Below, piece after piece: positions 9,701 to 17,475 of a stretch of 64,000 nucleotides of DNA. This DNA comes from Nocardia vermiculata NBRC 100427. GTDB taxonomy: Bacteria; Actinomycetota; Actinomycetes; Mycobacteriales; Mycobacteriaceae. The notes beneath the pieces were generated by a model. The model was not told where the DNA came from. It was given only the letters and a program-made list of their open reading frames with translations, and ran no database searches. The number at the start of each line of letters is the position of its first letter. Position 1 is the first letter of the stretch. Location: positions 166,606 through 230,605 of the forward strand of contig NZ_BDCA01000003.1 of assembly GCF_001613265.1 (NCBI RefSeq). The letters run 5' to 3'. The position numbers were made by a program, and so were the translations under genes.

Positions 9701-10110
9701 AGGCCTCGATCATCCCGGTGGACTGGGCCAAGGTGAATGCGACCGCACCGTTCTTCGCCCAGACGGGGCGCACAGTGGAGCTGATCACCGCTGCCGCACA
9801 GGATGATTCGGCGGCCGCACGGTTGCGCTCCCAGCTCGCCGAACTCGACGAGAGCAAGCGCAACGAGGTGGTCGCATTCATGCTGGCCGAGCAGTTGGCC
9901 CAGGTGATGGGCGTTTCCGCGGACTCGATCGACCTGACGGTCCCGGTACCCGAGCTCGGCCTGGACTCGCTGATGGCAGTGGAATTCGGTGCCCTGGTCA
10001 CCAAATCGCTGGGCGTGGAGCTGATGTCGATGAAGATGGGCCGCTCGTTCAGCCTGGAACAGGCGGGTGTGCGAGTTGCCGAGGCGATCGTGCAGGGAGC
10101 CACGGCGTGA
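3784..10110 (+). CDS. Fully reducing type I polyketide synthase, KS-AT-DH-ER-KR-ACP, no thioesterase
   Basis: A 2108-residue single-module synthase that would build a saturated acyl chain on its ACP. Domains by residue: KS about 3-430 (Cys175 in DTACSSS, His310, His350); AT about 525-820 (Ser617 in GHSVGE, then YHSH); DH about 885-1165 (His918 in HVVGGTRILP, Asp1076 in DAALQ); structural linker; ER about 1405-1735 (GAAGGVG near 1555); KR about 1745-1930 (TGGFGAFG; YTAAN; an IDD motif of B-type KRs); ACP about 2020-2095 (Ser2062 in GLDSL). GHSVGE with HSH points to malonyl-CoA rather than methylmalonyl-CoA. The length and order resemble mycobacterial Pks5/Mas, which act iteratively. The GTG at 3784 has AGGAG 5 bases upstream; the longer GTG at 3703 has not. 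No thioesterase follows the ACP; the next gene is an oxoamine synthase. Confidence 0.95.
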   Translation: MSDIAIVGIGCRYAGGIDSPESFWDFVINKRDGVTEIPSDRWDWRRYYDADRRTPGRMYTKRAAFMTGDPWEFDPDFFGISPREAAAMDPQQRLVLEVVWEALDDAGVAGRSAGSSLGVYVGAFTLDQLAVSVGGPALPHVDMHTAAGASYTMLSNRIAYALNLTGPAITVDTACSSSLVALHLACQAIANGDCEFALAGGVTVMAQPEPFVSMCKGGFLAADGRSKPFDAAADGYGRGEGAGIVVLKKLADAERDGDRIYAVVKATGSNQDGRTTAITVPNADSQEALAKSVVARSGVPAHEVTYVEAHGTGTPVGDPLELRAIGRAYGAATGRAGAVGVGSVKATLGHTEAASGIASVIKSALAITHRTIAPQGWLDTPNPDIPFEELGIRLQTEAEQVGSEVERMSVAVNGFGYGGTNAHAILQEYAGRTGTERAPQHFGVLPLSARSEAAVRELARGMVERIADGADPGRVAEAAWRRRQHHNHRAAVSFGDDTELVQRLVDLAGGDGRVGRVVGKRTAEPVYVFTGMGPQWWGMARELLSAEGTFADEAQRIDAVFLEIAGWSIVEELLRPEEESAVTSTAIAQPANFLVQVALHAVLREYGVEPAVVVGHSVGEVSAAYVTGMLSLRDALLVSYHRARLQATTAGTGGMLAVGLPADQARELIGADTSVDVAAINSPSAVTLAGAVERLDEIAEKLTADGVFARRLQVEVPYHSHLMDPILDELRTELAGLAVAAPRIPLYSTVTGAQVTAADWDAEYWCANVRQPVRFADAITALVGAGHRAFVELGPHPVLGANIREILIGAGETGTTVATLHRKQQDADSLRQTLAGLYDAGVLDIDALFGPGFEPTPHIDLPRYPWQRTRLRNELPEFRLLRHGTPGAHPMLGDQHPDDSNAWRVELSEAALPWLTDHVVGGTRILPGAGYLDAALSAAAVRSESDQVALEGVRFVAPLIVEQGEAPVVELHVEDSTRRFTIRSRGAAGTIWTVHATGRIVEGTYAPLTAEVPGPEGMATVDPAEFYAGLAGRGLQYGPAFQRATAIRLSPSVVVAQVDGDIGREERYLAHPAIVDAALQSVAALLAARGGTQEGAMVPVGVRTVRRLEALPAEVTVVARLSEGESPVADIDLVDAEHTVCMQIRGVQFGSLTPGRGPLQRMTDLFYEDRWELREPVDTSALPGNDGLFTLILGYGADIDSRVERVREAAAGGVGCAVTIVDPDEEALEPQLAQQLRDIFGTDGVQRLHICVVPGHIRAGDVTALWTLRRIAVTVDGYLEERLGDHEIEVPLTGDGSLYATIVSAHAFAHPADEQAPDPGQAAVAGARRVLTNEQSRLRWRLVDIDAGTAVTELAAELAIPGAFQYDLCDEAVLRNGLRWTTVVTRSLQDRLDALDTAEPLTDPEANFELELPASRSFARLGWRRCDRRAPGPGEVEVRMRAVGLNYKDSLKVIGVLGERELSHTHFGLVPGMEGGGEVVRIGPGVTEVEVGDAVSLTSKGMVARYHTTSTASLTRVKPDTDAGRCTSVTAFTTAEYSLLELARLRAGDIVLVHGAAGGVGSAAVQIAKLHGATVIGTASTDARRAQVLADGADHALGSRSLTVVDEVLELTGGRGVDVIISTAPGEMLRQNFTVIAEFGRIVEIGKADIYTGSVLDLSAFDKNVSYFSFDLDRMLAKRHTEVMELGRRVNARFDDGTYRPLPFRKYGTAEVSQAFEEVARSTRIGRVALDLTEEQPLVRPQLPEVEIDPAAQYLITGGFGAFGLATGRWLVGKGARRLTLLGRGGATTEAALAQLAAWEAQGVEVTVEKVDVTDTAAITEVIARAHRDEHPLRGVFHTAGAIDDKRITVMDAASLATVFRAKADGVRALVAGLDAAGARLDQFVLYSSGSAMFGGVGQYAYTAANLTLQAVGDSVVRAGGRATVIGWGHMSGGGMASDENIARYLRNTGFDSMPMDEGTEYLEQALRLGVTQASIIPVDWAKVNATAPFFAQTGRTVELITAAAQDDSAAARLRSQLAELDESKRNEVVAFMLAEQLAQVMGVSADSIDLTVPVPELGLDSLMAVEFGALVTKSLGVELMSMKMGRSFSLEQAGVRVAEAIVQGATA

Positions 10111-10137
10111 GCGGCTCGATGCGGGAAGGTGGACAGA

Positions 10138-11565
10138 ATGAGTGACTCGGCGCGTGATCTGGCACGCAAGCTCCTGGCCGGGACGGCGACCGGACCGCAG
10201 CCGGGGGTGACCGGTCCGGCGGCCGGCGCGTCGGGAACCGGGACCGGCCGGCCGGCCGGGAGTCGTCCCGCACCGGTGAGTACCGGTGCCGAACGCACAC
10301 CGGCACGTCCCCGTCGCGGGCCCGGTCGTCAGTTCGCCGATCACCCCGAGGTCGCGGCCATGGTGCACAAACGCGCCGCGATCGAGGCCGTGCACGAGAG
10401 CGCGGGCATGGCGAATCCCATGTTCCTGGTGCGGGAGAGCCCGAACGACACCGTGATCCGATGGCAGGGCCGCGAACTGCTGAACTTCAGCGCCTACAAC
10501 TATCTGGGCCTGGGCAACCATCCCGAGGTGGTGCAGGCGGCCAAGGACGCACTCGACGACTACGGTGCCTCGGCCTCGGCCAGCCGGATCGTCGCCGGTG
10601 AGATCCCGCTCTACGCCGAACTCGAGCACCGCCTCGCCGCGCTGTACGACGTGGGTGACGCGATGGTGACGACCAGCGGCTACCTGACCAACGCCGGGGT
10701 GATCGGATTCCTGCTGGGCGGTGAGGATGTCGCGATCTGCGATGCGCTGATCCACGGCAGTGTGGTGTCCGGTGTGCAATGGTCGGGTGCTCGCCGGCTC
10801 AATTTTCGGCACAACGATCCGGATTCGCTGCGCTCGGTGCTGCGGATGTCGCGGGGCAGTTTCGATCGGGCGCTGGTGGTGATCGAGGGTCACTACAGCA
10901 TGGACGGAACCATCGGCCGCGTCGATGAACTGGCCGCGGTGGCACGAGAATTCGACTGCGCCGTCATGGTCGACGAAGCGCATTCGCTGGGTGTGTTCGG
11001 CGACCGGGGCCACGGGATCCGTGAGCATTACGCGATGGCCGGCGATGCGGTGGACATCTGGATGGGCACCCTGTCGAAGGCCCTGGGCAGCTGCGGCGGG
11101 TTCATCGCCGCGGATGCCGATCTGATCGCGGCGATGAAGGCGAGTGCACCCGGGGTGGCGATGCTCACCGGAGCACCGGCACCCGCCACGATCGGCGCGG
11201 CCCGGGCCGCGCTGGACATCCTCGAAGCCGAACCCGAACGGCTGCGTGCGCTGTGGTCGAACGCCGAGCACTTCCACCGCCTGCTCACCGAGCGAGGCCT
11301 GGACCTCGGCATCTCCCAGGCGACGCCGATCTGCCCGGTCATCGTTGCCGGAGAAATGCGTGCCGGCTACGTGGCGGCAACCCTGCTGCAGCGGGGCATC
11401 TATGCCGGTGCCATCTCCGCGCCCGCGGTCCCCGCCGGTCAGGAGCGCCTGCGCTTCTTCCTGACCTCGGAACACACCCCGGACCAGCTCGAGTTCACCG
11501 CCGACCAGCTGGCGGAGGTGATCGAGTCGGCTCGTCGGATTCCCGACCTCACGGTCACCGGGTAG
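10138..11565 (+). CDS. PLP-dependent alpha-oxoamine synthase (AONS/SPT-like), probable polyketide off-loading enzyme
   Basis: Fold-type I PLP enzyme of the family containing 8-amino-7-oxononanoate synthase, serine palmitoyltransferase and KBL. These enzymes condense an acyl thioester with an amino acid by decarboxylation. Seen: the NFSAYNYLGL substrate block, SGYLTNAG, Asp279-Glu-Ala-His282, and Lys314 in GTLSKALGS for the PLP aldimine. Residues 1-70 are an extra region: a short helix (SDSARDLARKLLAG) then a Gly/Pro/Thr-rich linker, absent from BioF and possibly a docking arm. It starts 27 bases after the PKS stop with GGGAAGGTGG upstream of the ATG. No other biotin genes are nearby, so I infer it releases the PKS chain as an amino ketone. 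The amino acid used cannot be read from sequence. Confidence 0.88.
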   Translation: MSDSARDLARKLLAGTATGPQPGVTGPAAGASGTGTGRPAGSRPAPVSTGAERTPARPRRGPGRQFADHPEVAAMVHKRAAIEAVHESAGMANPMFLVRESPNDTVIRWQGRELLNFSAYNYLGLGNHPEVVQAAKDALDDYGASASASRIVAGEIPLYAELEHRLAALYDVGDAMVTTSGYLTNAGVIGFLLGGEDVAICDALIHGSVVSGVQWSGARRLNFRHNDPDSLRSVLRMSRGSFDRALVVIEGHYSMDGTIGRVDELAAVAREFDCAVMVDEAHSLGVFGDRGHGIREHYAMAGDAVDIWMGTLSKALGSCGGFIAADADLIAAMKASAPGVAMLTGAPAPATIGAARAALDILEAEPERLRALWSNAEHFHRLLTERGLDLGISQATPICPVIVAGEMRAGYVAATLLQRGIYAGAISAPAVPAGQERLRFFLTSEHTPDQLEFTADQLAEVIESARRIPDLTVTG

Positions 11566-11605
11566 GAGTCCGGACGGCGCGGCCGGGAAACAGCAGGCGG
11601 GTACG

Positions 11606-12550
11606 TTGGTGCGCGTGGAGCTACGAATTTTCACCGAGCCGCAGCAGGGTGCCACCTACGATGATCTGCTTCGAGTGGCCAAGGTCACCGAGGACGCCGG
11701 GTTCGACGCGTTCTTCCGGTCGGATCACTATCTGAAGATGGGTGGGGTGTCCGGGTTGCCCGGTCCCACCGATGCCTGGATCACCCTGGCCGGGCTGGCG
11801 CGGGAGACCTCGCGGATCCGGTTGGGCACGCTGGTGACCGCAGCGACCTTCCGGCATCCTTCGGTGCTGGCGATCTCGGTGGCCCAGGTGGATCAGATGT
11901 CGGGCGGTCGCATCGAGCTCGGTCTGGGTGCGGGCTGGTTCGACGACGAGCATCGTGCCTACGGCATCGAACTGCCGGAGGTGAAGCAACGGTTCGACCG
12001 CTACGCCGAACAGTTGGCGATCATCACCGGGCTGTGGGAGACGCCGGAAGGCGAGACCTTCGACTTCCTCGGCAAACACTATGAGTTGCAGGGCAGTCCG
12101 GCGCTGCCCAAACCGGCGCAGCGCCCCGGGCCGCCGGTGATCATCGGCGGCGCCGGGAAGAAGCGCACTCCGGCCCTGGCCGCGCGGTATGCCCGGGAGT
12201 TCAACCTCCCGTTCGCGGACGCGGAGACCGCTGCGGCGCAATTCGATCGAGTCGCCGCCGCGGCCCGTGAGATCGATCGGGATCCGAACGAGATCGTGCG
12301 CTCCGCCGCCCAGGTGCTGTGTGTGGGACGCGACGAGGCCGAGATCGCGCGTCGCGCGCAGGCCATCGGCCGGGAGGTCGACGAATTGCGCACCAACGGC
12401 CTGGCCGGCACCCCCGCCGAGGTGGTCGACAAGATCGGCCGCTACCGCGAAGCCACCGGTATCACCCGTCTCTACCTGCAGGTTCTCGACCTGTCGGACC
12501 TCGATCACCTGGAATTGGTCGCGGCCGAGATAGCGCCCCAGCTCAGCTGA
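11606..12550 (+). CDS. LLM-class F420-dependent oxidoreductase
   Basis: A 314-residue TIM-barrel protein of the luciferase-like monooxygenase family. It is closest in character to F420-dependent actinobacterial members (FFRSDHY early; GAGWFDDEHRAYGI; PPVIIGGAGKKRTPALAARYA). The substrate is unknown; such enzymes move hydride between F420 and ketones, enones or imines. TTG 11606, GTG 11609 and GTG 11615 are all possible starts, and conserved sequence begins at VELRIFTEP. It lies 40 bases downstream of the oxoamine synthase on the same strand, so it may tailor the same product. Its 3' end overlaps the convergent MMPL gene by 8 bases. Confidence 0.85.
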   Translation: MVRVELRIFTEPQQGATYDDLLRVAKVTEDAGFDAFFRSDHYLKMGGVSGLPGPTDAWITLAGLARETSRIRLGTLVTAATFRHPSVLAISVAQVDQMSGGRIELGLGAGWFDDEHRAYGIELPEVKQRFDRYAEQLAIITGLWETPEGETFDFLGKHYELQGSPALPKPAQRPGPPVIIGGAGKKRTPALAARYAREFNLPFADAETAAAQFDRVAAAAREIDRDPNEIVRSAAQVLCVGRDEAEIARRAQAIGREVDELRTNGLAGTPAEVVDKIGRYREATGITRLYLQVLDLSDLDHLELVAAEIAPQLS

Positions 12551-14852
12551 CCGACACCGGGTCCCGCGGTTCGTCCGGATCGTCGGCGTGCAGGCTGCGC
12601 AGCTTCGCGCCCTCCACGTCGATATCCGGCACGATCCGGCTCAACCATCCCGGAATCCACCAGGCGGCCTTGCCCATCAGGACCAGCAGAGACGGGATGA
12701 GCACCATGCGCACCAGGAAGGCATCGAACAGCACACCGGCCGCGAGTGCGAAACCCATGGATTTGGCCGTGACGTTGGATTCCAGCAGGAACGAGCCGAA
12801 GACCGAGATCATGATGATCGCGGCGGAGGTCACCACGCGGCCACCGTGGTGGTAGCCCGAGATCATCGCCTCCTTCGGGGGTTTGCCGTGCACGTATTCC
12901 TCGCGCATTCGGGTGACGAGGAAGACCTGGTAGTCCATGGCGAGGCCGAAGACCAACCCGATCAACATGATCGGCAGGAAGCTGACGATGGGGCCGGGCT
13001 CGGAGATCAATCCGAGCGCACCGTCCTGGAAGATCAGCACGGTGGCGCCGAAGGTCGCGGCCATCGACAGCAGGAACCCCAGCGCCGCGGTCAAAGGCAC
13101 CAGCACCGAACGGAATACGGCGATCAGCAACAGGAACGCCGCGCCCGCGACGATGGCCAGATACGGCACGATCTTACTCAGCAGCGCATGGTCCACATCG
13201 GCGTAAATCGCTGTGGTGCCGGTGATTCCGTATTCCAGGCCATACTTCTCGTGCAGCCCGGACTCGGCGTCGCGCGCATCGCGGACCAGATCCTTGGTGG
13301 CCTGGTCGTTGGGCCCGGTGGTCGGGACGGCCGTCAGCAACGCTCCGGCGCCGTCCTGGCTCAGCTGCGGCTGCGTCACATAGTCCATGCCCTGATAGGC
13401 GGCCAGCTCGTCGTGCAGCGCGGTGAGGGCCGGCTGCCGCTGGTCTTCGGGCACGTCGGACAGGTCGGCGACGATCTGCAGTTTGCCGTTGCTGCCTTCG
13501 CCGAAGCCGTCGGTGCGCAGCTCGTAGGCCTGCCGGACCGTGGTGTCGGTGGGCATGCTGTCCTCGCCGGGCAGGCCGAGGTTCATGTTCAGTGCCGGGG
13601 CGGCCAGCAGTCCGAGCACCACGATGCTGACGATCAGCGTCACCACCGGCCAGCGGCCGATCACCCGCGCCACCCGCATACCGTTGGTGACCACGGTGTC
13701 GTCCTCCGGATCGTGTTGCGCGACACCGGGAATCTTCGGTGTGAACAGGAACTTCCCGAACGCGCCGAGGATCGCGGGCATCAGCGTGATCGCGGTCAGC
13801 ACCGCGAAAGCCGCCGCGACCGCACCACCCAGACCCATGAAGGTCAGGAACCGGATATTGACGATCGCGAGACCGACCAGCGCGATGATCACCGTGGCAC
13901 CCGCGAAAACCACGGCCGAACCGGCGGTGCCGAGTGCGGTACCGGCGGCGATCTCGGGTGAACTCTGCGTCGCCCGTTCGTGTTTGTAGCGCGAGACGAT
14001 GAACAGCGCGTAGTCGATGGACAGCGCGATCCCGATCATCGAGGCGAGGAAGGTGGTGAAGCTCGGGATCGACAGGAACGACGTGCCCAGGAAGATCACC
14101 GAGGTCGCCATGGCCAGGCCGACCACGGCGGTGATGATCGGTACGAAGGCAGCGACGATGGCGCCGAAGGCGATCACCATCACGATCAGCGCCACCGCCA
14201 TACCGATCATCTCGGCCTGCCCGCTGGGCTGGTCCTGCTCGGTGGCCAGCGAACCGCTCATCTCGACCCGGAGCCCGGCCGCGCGCGCCTGATCACCGGC
14301 CGCAAAGGCGGCGTCGCGATCGGCCTGGGTGATATCGGTGAATGTCGGGATGGTGAACGGGACGGTCAGCACCGCGACGGTATCGGGCTGTTCGGTGTTC
14401 AACACGTTCAGCGGCGCCGCGCTGCAGCGGGAGGTGAATTCGGGTGAGCTGCGATCCGGGGTCAGGCAGCCCATCTGCTCGGTCGCGGCGACCGGATCGA
14501 TCAGCGGGGTGCTGTGGTCCACGATGTCGAGACCGGCCAGATTCGTCAGCACCGTGCCCATTGCCTCGCGTTCGGCAGGGTCGGTGAGCTTGTGACCGGG
14601 TGCGGCCGCGAAGACGTAGGTGCCGGTGACCGCATCGAAGCTGAACGCCTCCGACATGCCAGGAAAATGCTGGTCCATGATCTCGGTGGCGCGTTCGGAC
14701 GGCAGGTTGGGAATGGAGAAGTCGTCGGTCATCGGCTCCTTCAGCTGGGTGCCCAGCGCGCCGACGACCAGGAACAGCACCAGCCATACCGGCAGCACGA
14801 TCCACTTGTGCCGAAAGGCGAATCTTCCCCACCGGTACAGATAGACGGACAC
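12543..14852 (-). CDS. MMPL-family RND lipid transporter (copy 1)
   Basis: A 769-residue inner-membrane exporter with the MMPL layout: one N-terminal helix (about residues 16-36), a large periplasmic domain, five helices, a second periplasmic domain, then the C-terminal helices. The proton-relay Asp-Tyr pairs known from MmpL3 are present in both halves (LSIDYALF and LAMDYQVF). Mycobacterial MmpL proteins move trehalose mycolates, sulfolipids and DIM-type polyketide lipids. It lies convergent to the PKS/oxoamine synthase group and 220 bases downstream of a paralogue whose start (MSVYLYRWG) and C-terminal half are nearly identical, so the pair arose by tandem duplication. The periplasmic loops differ more, suggesting different cargo or a hetero-complex. 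Confidence 0.92.
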   Translation of the reverse strand: MSVYLYRWGRFAFRHKWIVLPVWLVLFLVVGALGTQLKEPMTDDFSIPNLPSERATEIMDQHFPGMSEAFSFDAVTGTYVFAAAPGHKLTDPAEREAMGTVLTNLAGLDIVDHSTPLIDPVAATEQMGCLTPDRSSPEFTSRCSAAPLNVLNTEQPDTVAVLTVPFTIPTFTDITQADRDAAFAAGDQARAAGLRVEMSGSLATEQDQPSGQAEMIGMAVALIVMVIAFGAIVAAFVPIITAVVGLAMATSVIFLGTSFLSIPSFTTFLASMIGIALSIDYALFIVSRYKHERATQSSPEIAAGTALGTAGSAVVFAGATVIIALVGLAIVNIRFLTFMGLGGAVAAAFAVLTAITLMPAILGAFGKFLFTPKIPGVAQHDPEDDTVVTNGMRVARVIGRWPVVTLIVSIVVLGLLAAPALNMNLGLPGEDSMPTDTTVRQAYELRTDGFGEGSNGKLQIVADLSDVPEDQRQPALTALHDELAAYQGMDYVTQPQLSQDGAGALLTAVPTTGPNDQATKDLVRDARDAESGLHEKYGLEYGITGTTAIYADVDHALLSKIVPYLAIVAGAAFLLLIAVFRSVLVPLTAALGFLLSMAATFGATVLIFQDGALGLISEPGPIVSFLPIMLIGLVFGLAMDYQVFLVTRMREEYVHGKPPKEAMISGYHHGGRVVTSAAIIMISVFGSFLLESNVTAKSMGFALAAGVLFDAFLVRMVLIPSLLVLMGKAAWWIPGWLSRIVPDIDVEGAKLRSLHADDPDEPRDPVSVS

Positions 14853-15024
14853 GAGCGCTCCTAGTGGTCGCGGGCCTCGAATCCGGACGAACGCGAACCG
14901 GGGCCGGTCGCTGAACGAGCTGTGCGGTTGCCTAGCGGGAGAGCATCAGTTCCGAGTCTGCTGTCCAGGTGCGGTCAGATCAAGAACCTCGCCGGATCGA
15001 GATCTGCCCGTGCCGGATACGGGG

Positions 15025-15057
15025 CGGGCCCCCACCCGCTGTGCGGATGGGGGCCCG
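15025..15057 (-). terminator. Hairpin terminator downstream of MMPL copy 2
   Basis: A 10-bp GC stem (CGGGCCCCCA at 15025-15034, TGGGGGCCCG at 15048-15057) encloses an inner CCGC/GCGG stem. It begins 16 bases past the stop of the upstream MMPL gene. There is no U-tract, which is usual for actinobacteria. Full termination would mean the second MMPL gene needs its own promoter. Confidence 0.6.
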
Positions 15058-15072
15058 AGAGCGCGGATCGGA

Positions 15073-17451
15073 TCAGCTGACCGGTACCGGCTCCTTCTGC
15101 TCGTCGGCGGTGTCGCGGTTGCGCTGCTGCAGTTCGCGCAGCTTGGTGCCCTCGACATCGATATCGGGCAGGATCCGGTCCAGCCACGCCGGCATCCACC
15201 AGGCCCACTTGCCCATGATGACCAGCAGGGACGGGATCAGCACCATTCGCACCAGGAAGGCGTCGAACAGCACACCGGCCGCCAGTGCGAAGCCCATGGA
15301 CTTGGCCGTCACATCCGGCATCATCACGAAGCCGGCGAAGACCGAGATCATGATGATCGCCGCCGAGGTGACCACGCGGGCACCGTGGTGGTAGCCCGAG
15401 ATCACCGCCTCCGTCGGCGATTTGCCGTGCACGTATTCCTCACGCATCCGGGTGACCAGGAAGACCTGGTAGTCCATCGCCAAGCCGAAGACCAACCCGA
15501 TCATGATGATCGGCAGGAAGCTCACGATCGGATGCTCGTCGCCGATCAGGCCCAGCTTGTCCTGCTGGAAGATCAGCACGGTCGCGCCGAAGGTGGCCGC
15601 CATCGACAACAGGAAACCCAGTGCCGCGGTGAGTGGCACCAGAATCGAGCGGAACACCAGTACCAGCAGCAGGAATGCCGCGATCGCCACGATCGTCATA
15701 TAGGGCACGATCTTGCCGAGCAGTGCGGTCGACACATCGGAGTAGATGGCCGTGGAGCCGGTGATGCCGTACTCCATGCCGTACTTCGCCTGCAGTTCCG
15801 CTTCGGCATCCCGCGCGTGTTGGACCAGGTCCTGGGTCTTCTCATCGTTCGGTCCGGAATTGGGGACCGCGGTGAGCTGGGCGCCGGTGCTCGCGGCGAA
15901 GTCCGGAGCCTTCTTCGCGTCCAGCTTGTTGGTCGTCGGCATGGTGACGAAGTCCATGCCGTCGTAGGAACTCAGCCGGTCACGCAGGGCCAGCACGGCT
16001 TCCTTGCGCTGTTCCGGCTTCACGTTCGACAGATCCGCGACCACCATCAGAGTGCCGTTGGTGCCCTCGCCGAATCCTTCGGTGCGCAGGTCGTAGGCCT
16101 TGCGGACCGTGGTGGTCTCGGGCTGGCTGTCCTCACCGGGCAGGCCCAGGCTCAGATTCACCGCGGGTGCGGCGAGCAGACCGAGCACGATCACGCTGGC
16201 GCCCAGGGTGACCCACGGTGCCTTGGCGATGAGGCGGCCGAAACGCTTGCCGTTGGTGACGGTGTTGTCGTCCTCGGTGTCGGTGCGCGCCACCAGCGGC
16301 AGCTTCGGCTTGAACAGGTACTTGCCGAAGGCGCCCATCACCGCGGGCAGCAGGGTCAGCGCCACCAGGATCGCGAAGAACGCCGCGAGTGCGCCGCCCA
16401 GGCCCATCCAGGTCAGGAAGCTGACGCCGACGATGCTCAGTCCGCACAGCGCGATGATGACGGTCATACCCGCGAAGACCACCGCGGAGCCGGCGGTACC
16501 GATGGCCACACCGGCGGCCTCTTCGGGCGAATCCTGGATCGCGAGTTCGGCTTTGTAGCGCGAGACGATGAACAGTGCGTAGTCGATGGACAGCGCGATA
16601 CCGATCATCGAGGCCAGAATCAGCGTGAAGCTGGGGATATTCACCACCGACGTGCCCGCCATGATCAGCGAGGAGGCCATACCCACACCGACGATGCCGG
16701 TGAGAATCGGTACGAAGGCGGCGATGAGTGCGCCGAAGGCGACCATCATGACCAGGAAGGCGACGACGTAGCCGATGCTTTCGGAGGCACCGCCCATCTC
16801 GACCTGTTCGGTCGCCATGCTGCCGCTCATCTCGACCTCGAGGCCGGCCTGGCGGGCTTCGTCGGCGACGTCGTACGCCTTGTCCCGGTCGGCCTGCGTG
16901 ACGTCGGAGAACGACTCGAGGTTGAACGGCACGCTGAAGTAGGCGACGGTATCGGCATTGTTGTTCTTGCCGAGCACGTTCACCGGCGCCAGACCGCATT
17001 TGGCGATGAACGCTTCGCTGGTGCGATCACCGTCGAGGCAGCCGATGGCCTTGGTCGCGGTGACCGGATCGATCAGCACACCCGGGTGGGCGGGGTCCAT
17101 CTCGATCTTGGACTTGTCGACGATGTCGAGCTGATTGATCTTCTGGGCCAGCGCGGTCAGCGCCTTGTGGTTGTCCGGATCGGTCAGCTTGCCGTGTTCC
17201 GCACGCACCACATAGGTCCCGGTGACGGCGTCGAAGCTGAATGCCTTGGCAGCGTCTTTACCGAACTGTTCGGTGAGGATGTCGGTGGCCCGCTGCGACG
17301 GCAGGTCCGGCATGTTGAAGTCGTCCTGGCTCTGCTTCTGCAGCCCGACGCCCAGTGCACCCAGTATCAGGAATATGAGCAACCAGACCGGTAGCACGAT
17401 CCATTTCCGGCGGAAGGCGAACTTCCCCCACCGATAGAGGTACACGGACAC
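15073..17451 (-). CDS. MMPL-family RND lipid transporter (copy 2)
   Basis: A 792-residue paralogue of the adjacent MMPL gene with the same topology and Asp-Tyr relay motifs (LSIDYALF, LAMDYQVF). The C-terminal tail is charged and cytosolic. The ATG at 17451 gives the same MSVYLYRWGK start as the paralogue. Upstream (17452-17683) lies a region full of inverted repeats, shared with a divergent TetR gene at 17684, so TetR repression is likely. Inferred role: export of an envelope lipid, perhaps the product of the adjacent PKS/oxoamine synthase genes. Position is the only evidence for that link. Confidence 0.92.
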   Translation of the reverse strand: MSVYLYRWGKFAFRRKWIVLPVWLLIFLILGALGVGLQKQSQDDFNMPDLPSQRATDILTEQFGKDAAKAFSFDAVTGTYVVRAEHGKLTDPDNHKALTALAQKINQLDIVDKSKIEMDPAHPGVLIDPVTATKAIGCLDGDRTSEAFIAKCGLAPVNVLGKNNNADTVAYFSVPFNLESFSDVTQADRDKAYDVADEARQAGLEVEMSGSMATEQVEMGGASESIGYVVAFLVMMVAFGALIAAFVPILTGIVGVGMASSLIMAGTSVVNIPSFTLILASMIGIALSIDYALFIVSRYKAELAIQDSPEEAAGVAIGTAGSAVVFAGMTVIIALCGLSIVGVSFLTWMGLGGALAAFFAILVALTLLPAVMGAFGKYLFKPKLPLVARTDTEDDNTVTNGKRFGRLIAKAPWVTLGASVIVLGLLAAPAVNLSLGLPGEDSQPETTTVRKAYDLRTEGFGEGTNGTLMVVADLSNVKPEQRKEAVLALRDRLSSYDGMDFVTMPTTNKLDAKKAPDFAASTGAQLTAVPNSGPNDEKTQDLVQHARDAEAELQAKYGMEYGITGSTAIYSDVSTALLGKIVPYMTIVAIAAFLLLVLVFRSILVPLTAALGFLLSMAATFGATVLIFQQDKLGLIGDEHPIVSFLPIIMIGLVFGLAMDYQVFLVTRMREEYVHGKSPTEAVISGYHHGARVVTSAAIIMISVFAGFVMMPDVTAKSMGFALAAGVLFDAFLVRMVLIPSLLVIMGKWAWWMPAWLDRILPDIDVEGTKLRELQQRNRDTADEQKEPVPVS

Positions 17452-17475
17452 GCGGGATCTCCTAGCGATAGCTGG

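Noticed and set aside
10138..11565. Biotin synthesis gene bioF
   Set aside because: No bioA/B/D are near, an N-terminal linker is present, and it is coupled to a thioesterase-less PKS; an off-loading enzyme fits better.
8395..11655. 1086-codon minus-strand frame across PKS and oxoamine synthase genes
   Set aside because: It crosses two real + strand genes and their gap, with low-complexity composition and no recognisable domain.
15010..17394. 794-codon + strand frame opposite MMPL copy 2
   Set aside because: A His/Gln/Arg/Asp-rich shadow of the membrane-protein gene on the other strand.
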